Positions 24,371-36,702 of a stretch of 64,000 nt of DNA are shown piece by piece. Location: contig NC_053401.1 in the NCBI RefSeq assembly GCF_016859285.1, positions 10,767,661 to 10,831,660 on the forward strand, in the 5' to 3' direction. A program made the position numbers and the translations under genes. Within the stretch, counting starts at the first letter, position 1, and every line of letters starts with the position of its first letter. A model generated the notes under the pieces. That model did not search any database and was not told the origin of the DNA. It saw only the letters and a list, made by a program, of their open reading frames with translations. The DNA is from Xiphias gladius. Taxonomy: Eukaryota; Chordata; Actinopteri; Istiophoriformes; Xiphiidae.

Positions 24371-24615
24371 GGTTTGCTGGAGAGATGATCCCGAGGTACC
24401 CGACAGACTGCCCTGGATTTGCGTTTTCCCCGTTCAATCAGTGCGTCTGGAGGGTGCGAGTGCAAGAAGTCCCCGCGGGCAGAGATCTTATGTAGACTCC
24501 AGCCTCCACCGCACAGCCCTCCTCCGGATCCATTTGCGCATGGCCGCTGAGTCGGTACAATGAACGGGCACACTGGAGTTCCAGAGATCCAGATCGCTCC
24601 TCCGAGGCAGGAATG

Positions 24616-24652
24616 AGCTCATTGGTGGAACTACTCTCAGTGGGCGTGGCCA
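24616..24652 (-). promoter_or_regulatory. nudt4 proximal promoter elements (CCAAT and KLF/Sp box)
   Basis: On the minus strand GGCCACGCCC (KLF/Sp type) is followed 17 bp later by CCACCAAT, a CCAAT box in forward orientation relative to nudt4. They lie about 510-540 bp upstream of the ATG, at the edge of the GC-rich block that ends near 24.66 kb. Role inferred from motif and position. Confidence 0.45.
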
Positions 24653-25262
24653 CAGATTCTGGTCAAAACAGTGATGACAGACGAATGCGTAATTTGTGGT
24701 GATTTACCAGGAATGTAAGTATGGCTGGAAAATATGTGTTTTCTTTCTTTATTGGTCTAAACGCTCTAAATTTGCATATATTGAGTCTCATAATACTTAA
24801 ATCAGCCTTTACAAAGACAAAATTGTCGAATATAAATTCTCAGATAAAATACAGATGTCAAGAACTCGGTAGCTACAGCCTTGATGCTCGTGGGCTGCAT
24901 AACTTGTAAAATGTTTCCTTAGTATGGATGAGGAAAGAAATAGCCAGTGTGACAATATTTGTGCTACCAAGATCGTTGGTAGGTATCGTTAGAAAAACAC
25001 CATCACTCATTCGACTTAATAGCCCAAATATTCTTACTGTGACTTCCAAGTTTAATGGGACTAATGTAAATGGGATCAAGAATCAGGACACAGGAATGAA
25101 GAAGTAGAATATTTTTCAAAATAAATCAAAAGTAGTGTTAAACTCAAACTGAATTTTTGGATGAAAGACCCTTTCAAAAAAAAAAAATCACAAATGAATC
25201 ATGTGCATTTAAGGGAGAATATAGATGTTAAAGTTCAGATTAAGCACATATCACTGTATTTC

Positions 25263-25511
25263 AGCCTTTTTCAGAGAAGGCACTTTGACATGTCACAGTA
25301 GGGAAAGCAATGGTGTAAATAATAAAATTAATGATGGCTGAATTCCATTTAGCTGCTTTAGTTTAAAGGGGCCTATTGCTTGTGCTGCTTCACTGTCACA
25401 GTGTCACGGGTTACTGGGAAACTTGAACAGAACGGAGCTATTATTAATCAAAGTAGCAACACCTGTGCTTTTCCTACTACGACAACTCAAAATGTCTGCT
25501 GTGAAAAAGGT
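25263..25511. mobile_element. Palindromic MITE (TTTTCACAGCAGACATTTTGACA family)
   Basis: The left end CTTTTTCAGAGAAGGCACTTTGACATG is mirrored at the right end by CAAAATGTCTGCTGTGAAAAAGGTC. GATGGCTGAATTCCATTTAGCTGC lies inside. This is a common percomorph inverted-repeat element of about 250 bp without coding sequence. Confidence 0.7.
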
Positions 25512-28500
25512 CTCTCATGGAAATGGAGGATCGTAGTTTCTCTCCCTACACATACAATCCCCACCCTGCTTTGCTCTGTCTCAGCAGGGTAGGAAAAGCA
25601 CCAATTCTGATATCAAAGCTCTAAAACCTACAAAATATGTTAACAACATGTTAATCATAACCCACCAGGCCTGGGGCCCCACTTTTTTTGCAATTATCAA
25701 GCCTCAGGCTCAGCTCAGTATTAATGCCATTCAAAGCCAACAAATAAAATGAACCCTGTTATAATCTCATGTATTTGTCATGACCAGTCAGCCATGACAT
25801 TTTTTATTACACTTTTACAGGAGTTTTCTCATGGGGGTTCCAAGTTCCACCTGTAATTTAGACACACCTAACACACACATGTTACATTAAGATTAGGCTC
25901 GAAAAAGTCCACTGGTTGCTTAAACTGAGCTCTACAATGTTTCCTGTAGCACCTCCTAGATTCTAGTTTTTGTGTCTTGTGTCTGTTGAGGGGGTTGGGG
26001 TGTGGAGTTCGGCAAAATTGTCCACAAGATCACATACTACATGTCCAGTAGTTAATGGCACAGTTGCATATATCCATTGTGTTGAGAAATCACTGAATGA
26101 CTCCCATCTTTCACTGAATTTACATCATACAGTATCTGAGGTCAAATTCTGAATGTGTCAGACCCAATCAGTATGGAAAAGAAAATAGGGAAGCGGTATT
26201 TACACAATCATTTAAGCAAATGTTCAAACATATTTTGGCTAAAATATTTGAGTGTTCTTAAAATGTGCGTGTTTTAACTCCAGCTCAAAGGTCTCCATGT
26301 TGTAATACAGTCTGTTGGGGGGGGGCTGTCTGTGAATAAACACCACTCCTTACTGCTCCTCCTGACTGAACTCATTAGTAAAATCTGACTTAATCATATC
26401 TGATGGCACTCCCATTTTGTGGATGGATTCAATTTAAACTTGATGAAAGGTGAATGAATGAATGATGTCGTCCCCTCCCTCTGTAACTACTCAACAGGTG
26501 GGGTTTTAAAAAGTGCAGTTGCCTGGGCGGCAGCTGTAATTTATAAACTGATTAAATGATTAAATATACTCACTGGATCAATTATCCCAATTCCTAAAAG
26601 GCATGGGACACATTAGATAATCAAATGACTATCAAATTAAATAATCTGAAACCACCAGCTTTATCATCTTCCTTCACCCTCAGTTTACCTTTGACCTGCA
26701 TGCTGAGGAGGATCCACATGTTGTAACTCCCCAGATAACATCAAAAACCTAGAACAGCACTCTTAGCTCAGAGGACTGCTGTGCTTAAGTGCAGCCTCAC
26801 AGTGGTGCTTGTATAGTGGCAGATCAGTCTTTTTCATTGTTTTGGTGCCTCTCTTATTGTGCAGCGGCTGAAATCTTTCATTCATTTACTTACAACACTG
26901 ACGACCTCACTAGTAATGTCCAATAACGCTCTTTCACCCATATTGCCCCCTGGTTGCACACATATCCTGATAACGGCTCCGCTGATAACTCTGAAATTCC
27001 TCAGTTTTGATGAGAAAGAAATCCCAACGTCCACAAGTCATGTTATCATTTTACTCGCGCTGGTCATCGCTAGCATCTTGCCAGAAATCCGACAAGCTTG
27101 CATTCCGGTCATCGTGTCACTAGAAGTCAAACAGCATCATCATTGTGTTTTAGCGGGGTTATACTGGCGTTACACTGATCTGATTATGATTCGATTAATA
27201 GAAAGATAATTACAAATGTAAAAACACAGTGATCATGTTGAAAATACATAAAATAACAAATTACTTATTGAGTATGTTATGAAGATATACACACTAACAT
27301 GTAAATTGATGATCTAGATTATTGCAAATGTTTATATGAACACATGGACTGCTGTATATAGCTATTTAGGATTGTAGTTTATATCAATGCAAATGTCAGG
27401 GTTAGGGAGACATGTTATATAATGAATGTATTTATAGAATTGTAATGTTGTTTTCATCTGATGTATCATAAGTAATTTATAATGGACTAAAATTAGAAAA
27501 TAACCCACTTAACCCAATCTTGCCCCCACACATAACAAGAGATGCTCAGTCATGTTATCATCTTAATGGCATCAGTCACTTCAGAGGAACATAAATCTTT
27601 TTGTCATCGAGCTACTTGGAGTGGTTTATTATCATCTTCTTGCATAGCAAAGGAAATGCGATTAAGAGGGTCCCCTTTTAGCCGAGGTGTAAGGGGAATA
27701 GAGGGATCCAGTTTCTCCTGGCTCACATCGAGACAGATGGAGGGACAGAGAAGCCAGAACTGAGCGCCTGTCTATTGCTGTCCTCACTTTATCAGGAGAG
27801 TCACAGGACAGGCGAGCTCAAACTTTGCATAACATACCGAAACACTCACACCAATACATAAATACGTATGCCACACTTTTTCAATACAGTGAACCGTACT
27901 TGTGTATTTACATACATATGCACACAAACGCACAAAGACAACCACACTCTCACACTGAAGCATAGACCCTAATCTGCCTCTTCATTTGCCTGTGAGTGGA
28001 TCACAGTTCAACCTCCGATTACGCATATAAAATCCTGAGCTGATTAGCTCACTCACAAGTCTCCTCTTTGACCTCAGCGCCGAGTTTTCAGACATGAGGC
28101 ATGTGAGGAAATAGCTACTTACCAGACAGGGAAAATTAGAGCCACAAAAAACGGAAAATGACATTAAATGACCACAGAGATTTAAAATTTCTGAATAAGA
28201 TAAAGACAGTAAGGCATCATTTATCCAGTCCTAAACTTAGTTGATAGGTAATCATGCAGCAGCTATTGGGATAATTTTAGAATGAGCCATCTGTTATCCT
28301 GTATGGTCTCCATTACTAAATGCTTCAGTTTAAAATTAAGCATCAGAAAACTCAGCCTTCCCTTATGTATTCACTATGACAAACCAAGATAGGGCAATTG
28401 TTTGCAGGTATTCAGGGTGAGGTGAATCTCTTCATGGCATGGAGCTCATCCAGTGATGAAGTGAGCTCCTGACAGCCTGGCAAGGCTGCTAAGATGGATG

Positions 28501-29062
28501 TCAGCTGCTGTCACTGTTGAACATAGAGCCAGTGACGTCTCTGCAAATGGATCTATGCCCTCTATAAGGGTGTTTCTCCATCAAGGTAGCAACAGAAAAC
28601 TCGGAGAACCTGAGCCTCTCTGCTTCATCCTGTGCCTACTGCTAGCTTAATCAAAACTTCAACTTTTAAGTTCAATATCTTCAACGATTCGTTGTTAGCC
28701 CAAAACTCTGGCAATATCAGTTGAAGTTAACTTAATAGACAACTGGTATCACCACAGTACATGCTAGCTAGCTAATGGTACATTAATATTAGCTTAAAGT
28801 TAGCTACCTATTTGATGATTAAACTTATAACCTCAGGATTCTACAGACTTTCTATCAATAGGTATTTACATTAAGCCATATTCCTGTTACCTTCATATTT
28901 ATTATCCATATTTATTCATCCATTTAACAGTATATGGAAATCATCCTTCGTTTGAGTTTTTGTGTCAGTCCTGTTGTTAATTGCAGAAAAGTACAGCTAA
29001 CAAGGAACAAAGAAGAACAATGATATAACACATTCAAAAATTGTACTTTCAGGTCTTTGATC

Positions 29063-29618
29063 TTAAAGCAGTATTAATTGATTTTTTGCTGGCCACTTTG
29101 GCGCAACAGAACAGGCTTAATACAACATCTGACATATTATCACTTTATAAAGTTCCTACTGTGAACATAGCAAACAGTTGCTGATTTACACATCCAGCAG
29201 ACACGGTGCAACATTAGCAATTGTTTTGAGTTGTGTTTTTAGTCCAATATACACCATTGGTCTCCACCAAAAGCCGCTAAATGCTCCACTACGTTCACTA
29301 GCTCATTACTAACTTGGTCTGCCTTTTGCTGCTGCGAAGGCAGCACAGAGTGGGCTTATCAGAGCTTTTTTCACTAAAAACAATGGAAACAATGCTAATA
29401 AGAGTTGTGAGAGTTAATTAAAACATTAAAGTTGTGGGCCGCTAAACGAAAACAATGAGCTGAAAGATGATGAAACGCTCCACTCAATTGAGGTGACGGC
29501 AATAATGCAGAGTCAGCCACAATGCCCTGGGGGTTGTCACTACAAGCAACACCTTTCACATTACACAAAGTCATTCGACCCATTGTTGAAATAAAAATAT
29601 TCATTAGTGCAGCTTTAA
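29063..29618 (+). mobile_element. TIR MITE copy B (TTAAAGCAG...TGCAGCTTTAA)
   Basis: The terminal inverted repeats TTAAAGCAGTATTAATTGA and ATTAGTGCAGCTTTAA are visible. Interior blocks align with copy A at 20740-21280 in the same orientation. Length about 556 bp; non-coding. Confidence 0.7.
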
Positions 29619-32600
29619 TTTACTCACACAGTGTTGGTGAACAGTAGCATAGCAGCAATAAAGTCAGTACAGAGGTCTAAAAGACACCAGCCTTTTTCCA
29701 GTTTGTGCCCCATGAGATCACAGTGGAAAACAACTCACATCAACATCTCTCTTAACAGTTTATACAACAGAGTAAATACAGTTCTCAAGGCTGCAGATGC
29801 AAGAATGACAATAACTTGGTTCTGAGGGCTGAAGGACACAATGGGTGCTTGTTGGTGCATATTAAAGCCTGTCATTACGATAGCTGAACATAAAATAGAC
29901 TCAACATGGGTAAACAGCACTTAGGGATGAATTATCTGGTGCGATCCGCAAGACAAGGAGAGATAGGGTGGGGTCATGGCTTATTTTTTATGTCAGCAGA
30001 TTAATATAAAATAGAGAACATACTCCATATAAAAAAAATATAAGAATATACTTGTAACTTATTTTTTTTAATGTTCTGAAAATTCAGATTGAAACTATAA
30101 AGCCTCGTGAATAATAAAGACTTTACTATGTAATGCCACTGTAAACTACTGCTGGTGAGACTGTTGAGGCTACCTGCGGGCAACGGTTTCTCTCACAATG
30201 ATGCGTCTGTCTCTCTGAGGTAGAACAAAAACAGACACACTCTATAATCATATGAAGATTAGGCGTTAAGGGGCATAAACAAAGCCAGACAGTGACAGTG
30301 TGAATGCCAGAATGTGGGAAAGTAGTCTGAAAAAAAAAAAAAGTCTATATTGTGGGTCACACAAAGGCTGAAAAAGATGTCACTCACCCAAGCAAGTAGG
30401 ATAAAACTCAAAATGTGACTGTGTTGAGGCCTAATGAAGGAAGATGAATCAAACTTCCATTCATACCATAAGAGTACGTGCTTACTGGCACATCTGAGGA
30501 GTACGTGCCTTGCTCAAGGGCAGTGATAGCTATTGCCTGAGCAAAGCAGGCTAAATGCACCTTTTTGAAGGTCTTCTAGGACAATCAAAATGCTAACCTG
30601 CTCATTACACACTTATTTAGACTGCAGTGCTCTAGTGAGATACTTAAAAGGTTGACCTTGGGGTTTATTACAGAGGGAACAAACACTGTCCAGTTTATTG
30701 ACTGAAGAGGATGTCTACCGTTTGCTTTTTTTATGTCCAAAAATATAGCTCAGCTGCATATGGAACAAAAATATAGGTTCACGTACATACCATAAGTGAC
30801 GAAAAGGTGTTAAAAAAGGCAAAAGTGCATGAACAGAAAATGTTCTGCTTAAGAGACCACCATCAGTTCTGTTTGCAAAAAAGCCAAGCCAGGAAAAACC
30901 TATGACAAGTCCCCATGGGCCAGAAAATAATCAGCCATTACGGTGTTGAACCATATGTGATCTGACAGAACACCTACTTTATTCCCTAAACGTTGTTAGA
31001 TTGAAATCTCCGATCTTCAAAAACTGTTCATAAAAATAAATCGGTTCATAAAAAATCTGGTCATAAAAATGCCTGAACTGGTGCCGGAATTATTTATACA
31101 TTTTGTGAAATTCTTATCAGGGTCTGCTCCAAGAATTTTTTTTAGGAGAGGTGGTAAATCCCTGAGATCCTCAAGCATCTTGTCCAGCGATCAAAGTTGT
31201 GAGTGAATAATGGCCCAAACAAAAGCCAAACCCATTAAAACGTGCTAATTTCTATGTGAAATAGCACCTCTGCTCGTTTTTTTCCCCTGGAGATTAAGGT
31301 TCTATTTCATAAAAGTGTGTTCAATTTTTATGACGTTGGAGGGGGTGCTCTTTCAGTTCAGGTAACAGTGGGAAACCCTGCACCTACATAAAAAAAAATG
31401 AACTCTTTAAACACAATAATATGGACTAGCCATTACATTTTTAGTTACCCACAGGACAGCAGGGGAGATTTTGGAATCATTATGCAAATTGACAGTATTA
31501 TTTAATTTAAATCACTTTCACTTATCTTTTACAGATGCCCTTTTAGGATAGCAATAGCAGAACACATGCAACTTAAATTAAGATTGTCCATAAAAGAAGA
31601 GAATATGTTCCTGACATGTAGAAATGGTAATTTCCCACAAATGGAGTATTTGTACAGTAGAACAAAGTTGCCACACCTCAACTGACCAGCTTCTACTGGA
31701 AGTGTGGATTCTGCAAAAAAAAAAAAAAAAAAAAGTTTGCACTTGCTAAACTCCTCCTAACTTGACTAGAGTTACAAGGTCTTTCACCTGACAGTTACAG
31801 TAAGTACGTTGCACCATGGCTTGATGTGACCTCACACGGCGATTCACACTGCAGCAAAATCCTTCCTGTGTAGACGGTTTCTGTATGTCTCAGCAGCTGT
31901 CTACAGTCTTTTCCTCATCCCTTCCCCGAGGTGTGGTGCTGTTTTATGAATGAGCTGTTATGCAAGGAAAAATGACCTGAATACAGACAGACAGAGGGAG
32001 GGGAGAGAGAGAAAGAGAGAGGCAGAGGGAGGACTACAAGTACTGTGTGGTAGCAGTTCAGGTTGCATCATTGTGTTGTGGGTAAAAAAAAAAAAAGAAA
32101 AAGTCCCAAATCAAATGATTCATTCTTCTTGTGGATTTTTGCAGTTAAATGAAAACAGCTGTGAATTAGGTCACATCAGCTACTGTTATAAATACGTGTT
32201 GTACTTGCTAGTGTAATCGTGCTAAAGCTTGAGATTTACTCATGTTTATCAAGATGTTTAAGGTATAATCATCACAATCACCTGATAATGACCAGCAGTG
32301 ATGCTGTGGTTATCAGCTGTTGTGACAGTGTGCAAAGGAAACAGGGTTTAGGTGCATGTGAAAACCTATTACTAACCACCTCAAAGGGCAACACTTGAAC
32401 TTTGTGTGCAGTTCTTCAAAGTAAATCCACTTAAGTTTCTATCTCCGACAGCGGCATCTTTTTTGCGTCTTGGCCGAGGCTTGACTTGACTATGAGAGGG
32501 AAAGTGTGTGTTTGTGATAAATCTAAAAAAAGATGAAGGGTGCTGTTTCTTTTTTTTTTTCCCCAAAATTAGATGAAATGAAATGAAAACCTGCTCATTT

Positions 32601-34254
32601 AAAAAAAAAAAAAAATCGAAGGTAACAAGTTTTTTTTTACTTTTAAATATTGGATTCTTATTTAGGCACGGAAAGGTTCCTAACAGCTACTCACACCACA
32701 TTTAGTCCTTATTATGCCTGCATTGTTACCTTTGATCCCATCCCACTTACCTTATCTCTGTCAGCTGTTTATGTGAATTTCTGAGTCGGGCATCCTCCCT
32801 GTGCAACGTTTGCAGCATAAAATCCGAAGCGCACAGTGGTACTGATCGATCAGTGAGAATTTTTTTTTTTTTCACAATGGTGATACTGGTCGAGCTGAAT
32901 CAAGTAGGCATTCGACAGAAAAACCATCAGCACCTGTTTTGATCGTTTAAGTCACTTATTAAGCATCAAGATTCAGAGTCTACAGACATGTTAGTTGCAT
33001 GTTGTAATTATTGCTACTGGACGAATGCCTGAAATTAGATTCTAATTTTGGAGCTCACAGAGTCACCATTTATAATCCCCTGGAGGGAAATTCTTTTTTT
33101 CCCTTGGCCCACTCTACGAGGAAATCAAAGGTCATCAGTCAGCACCCCAGCAATGACATCAGCATGACAAATACTTGATAACATGCAATCTCCAGTCCTC
33201 TGTTTACAGAGTTGCCCTGTCTAGATATTTACAAACATCCAAACAATGATCTCAGCGGGTGCTACCGTTTCCTGAGAAGTTGAAATGTCGTAGAAATACT
33301 GGATATCAACCTGGTGTGCCAGTAGTCTATCAATCTCTGGTCTGTCTTAATCCAATCTCTCCATGGTAACCCTCTCAAACACAGCTCGGTCAACCGAGTG
33401 CTAAAACCTCGCTATCAGCACACTGTTTGACAGGTTATTGATCAGCATTGTCAGCACAAGCATGACTTACGCAGGTGTGACTCCCTCGGATACAGTGACG
33501 TGTCATTTGTCAGGGCAAAGTCGTGGGTCTTCTTTGAAGCCTGGGTAGTGGCTTACCTCCTCAGGCGCCATACATAAATTCAACGAAAAGAGACGAGGAG
33601 TTCATTATTTACATTCAACACTGCTGGAAGAGACCACCACCATGTATGTATAGTATGAGTGTGTGTGTGTGTGTGGGTATGTCCTCTCAAAATCTGATGA
33701 GATTTCCAGCATCTGATCACTGATCCGAACAAAACAAAGGGGTAGGGTCTCAGGCTTGAATTATTCGCCTCATTAACCACAGGGAGCTGTTTGTTTGAAT
33801 CATTAATTAAACACAGTATCCTCGGGGTTAAGATCTTTGAGGAAATAGAAGGACGTTCACCACCTAGAAAAAAACTTTCAAAACACATGCTCATGTCCTG
33901 CTTGTAGATTCCTATCCAAAAGCGTGCATTGATTTTGTTATGTGCCTGTCAAGCATGTGCCATCCTAACAATCACCGGGGGATGAATGGAAGGCGCTGAC
34001 AGGAGAACAGATGAGAAGATGAGGCTCCTAAGTGAGTCAAGGCTGACCACAACAATAACTTTTTACAGAAAATGCGCCCATTTAACTATAAAATGATTTT
34101 TAAAAAAACAAAAAAAAACTGCTTGTACCAAGCATAAGGACAGATTGATAGCACCACAAAGGTCACTTGGTTATGATATGTGACTGGGTGGCCGCTTAAA
34201 TCCAAAGCACCCTTCCCTTACATTCGCGCGGCTTCTGCATACATATAAAGGCAG

Positions 34255-34259
34255 CCGCG

Positions 34260-34293
<34 letters not shown>
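34255..34293. repeat. (CG)n-(CA)n alternating purine-pyrimidine tract
   Basis: Six to seven CG steps run directly into about twelve CA units. Both halves alternate purine and pyrimidine, the sequence class most prone to Z-DNA. It is in the nudt4-ube2n spacer. Confidence 0.9.
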
Positions 34294-35139
34294 AAACACT
34301 CCCCTCTAGGCTTCTCTGCAGTGGCTGTTATATATATATATAGAGAGAGAGAGAGCGGGGAAATGGAAGGGTGGCCCAGAACAGCCTGTTCTCGCTATGG
34401 ATGAAAAACTCACGGGAGCAGAAGAGGAATTCCTGCCATTACCACACACACGATATCTACAGCACACTGTGGCTATTTGTTAAAAGATATATACATATAA
34501 ATTTGAAAAGAAAACTGCATCTCATGTATGTATAAGTGAAATACCTCTTGTTCAGATATACTGGGATGTCATTTAAAGCCATTTCAGTCCTCTCTTTGTT
34601 TAACTTTCAGGCTTCTAGATCATGTTTAGCAACATTTACATGCCAAATTATTACATTCGTCATTTGCCTCACGTGTCCTGATAATAAAAAAAAACATATA
34701 TCAAGCATGGCTGAGACATGCAGTGACTATGTCATAAGCCTAGAAACTAAGCGAGGGAAAGATGAACAATAGCAGCCTCTGGCTCAAGAGGTTAAACACA
34801 GAAGAGGCTGAAAACTATCAGCTCCCACCATAAAGGAGTAGGATATATAGATATAAAATATGAAAGGCTTAGCTGTAATTTGCATTCACAGCAAACTACA
34901 TTAGTATTCTACTGCAGCTGTCCTGTTAAACATCTGTGACACAGAGTGTCCTTTAGCTATCACAGAGACACTGAGGATGACACTGAAGTCACTCCAGATA
35001 CCTGCCATAGTGAAAAAGGAGGGATTCCCTTTTGGATGGCTGACTTTTGTTTTCACGCATGAGAGATTAGTAAGGACGGTTACATAACGTCGGGAGGGGA
35101 CAGGTGAGAGGGCTCTGACCGCAGCCCCCCTTTAAATTC

Positions 35140-35340
35140 ATCTCCAGTGGGAGAGAGAGGGGAGAGGAGAGGAGAGGTGAGGAGGGGAGAGAGGGGGAGG
35201 AGGTTGAAGGAAAGAGGGAAAGGGGGTGAGAAGGAATGGAGAGACAGAGGAAAAGGTGGTAAAGCAAAAATGGAGAGATTCGGGAAACGATGTTAAGAAG
35301 GAAAAAAGCAGGGGAATGAGAGCAAGAGAGAGAAAAAGTG
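35140..35340. repeat. 200-bp polypurine (G/A) tract
   Basis: The plus strand is almost entirely G and A, for example GGGGAGAGGAGAGGAGAGG near 35159, with only scattered T. Long homopurine mirror-like tracts can form triplex (H-)DNA. Frames across it are low-complexity shadows. Confidence 0.85.
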
Positions 35341-36166
35341 GGGTAAACAGAACAAAAAAAACCCAACAACAAATAGCCAAAACCAAATCAAGCATTACAC
35401 ACAACCATCAGCTCCCATAACAAACATTATTTCAAAATTTATCATTTCAAAACACCCTCCATCCGGGAAACCGCACCATAGTCCACAACTACTGGTGTCA
35501 GGTTTCAAATAAGTGCTGATGCCGACAGCACGCGACAGCCAGGACAGCCTGTTTGTGGACAGCTGTCGGTCCAGCGTCACCGGCATGTGACGAGGGTGTT
35601 TTCACCTGCATCCAGCAATCACAGCGAGAGACGATCTGCCCTGCCAGAGGAGGAGGGCTATGTTTAGGATGCTGGCTCTGTGTCACCTGTGGCGGTCATC
35701 GCTGTAGTTTTGGCTCTGTATTGTCATATGCTTGTCATGTATAATTTTCACCGTATTCAAGGCCAGAAATATGACATGCGTATCAAGTTAGACCGGTAAT
35801 TTCCCTTCATTGTTATTTTCAGTCTCAAAGAGTACATGCGCCACAGTGCTAGTAAAGTATAACCGTAAACACTAGTTGTTTAACAGTGATCTGTTACACG
35901 ATTGACTGAAAATACTATGATTACAGCTGATTATTTTCATTAGCTAATACTAGACTAAGAGACTAGAATCAGAGCAATTGGCTGAAAAGAGTGGGGGATA
36001 AACAATAAAAGACAATGTTACAAAAAAAAAAGTATTGTCAAGCCAGGAGAAAATTGCACAGGCTACTGTTTGTATGCAGTGCCAGCAAATTCTTAAAATG
36101 TGCAGTTCATTCCGGCTCCGTGCTGACTGCTTACAGGGATGATGAAAGTGAATGGTAACACTTACC

Positions 36167-36702
36167 GTTGAAGGAATAGTTTGACATTTTTGGAAATATG
36201 CTTATTCACTTTCTGGGTGGAGAGTTAGATGAGAGGATCGATACCACTCTCCTGGTACAGCCCGTTAGCTTAGCTTAGCATAAAGACTGGAAACAGGGGG
36301 AAACAGCTAGCCTGGCTCTGTTCAAATGAGACAAAATTTGCCTACCAGCACCTTTAAAGCTAATTAATTGACATGTTATATCCTGTTTGTTTAATCTGGA
36401 AGCAGTGACCTGGCAACTGCCCCCAGGCAGCAACAGTCCAACATAACACACTGTAAAACAGCAAGTTGCCATTTTTACACTTCTGCTTTTGTACAGATTA
36501 AACAAACAAGATATAATGTGTTAAGGAGTGAGCTTTAGAGCTGCTGGCATGTGTATTTTCTTATTTTTAAACAGAGCTGCACTGGCTGTTTCCCCATTTC
36601 CAGTTTTTATGCTAAGCTAAGCTAACAGACATCAAAGTGGTATCGATCTTCTCATCTAACTCTCTGCTAGAAAACAAAAAAAAGGCAAACTATTACTTCA
36701 AC
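36167..36702. mobile_element. Palindromic fold-back MITE (TTAGCTTAGC family)
   Basis: The left terminus GTTGAAGGAATAGTTTGACA is mirrored by the right terminus TGTCAAACTATT-like sequence ending TATTACTTCAAC. Internal mirrored blocks include GCTTAGCTTAGCATAAAGAC on the left and ATGCTAAGCTAAGCTAA on the right, and GATCGATACCACTCTC against GTGGTATCGATCTTCTC. Such 0.5-kb elements are abundant in percomorph fish. Confidence 0.8.

Noticed and set aside
24193..24573. Frames on both strands at the nudt4 5' end
   Set aside because: They translate TG, GGT and G-rich repeats into V/C/G/W runs and lack any conserved block.
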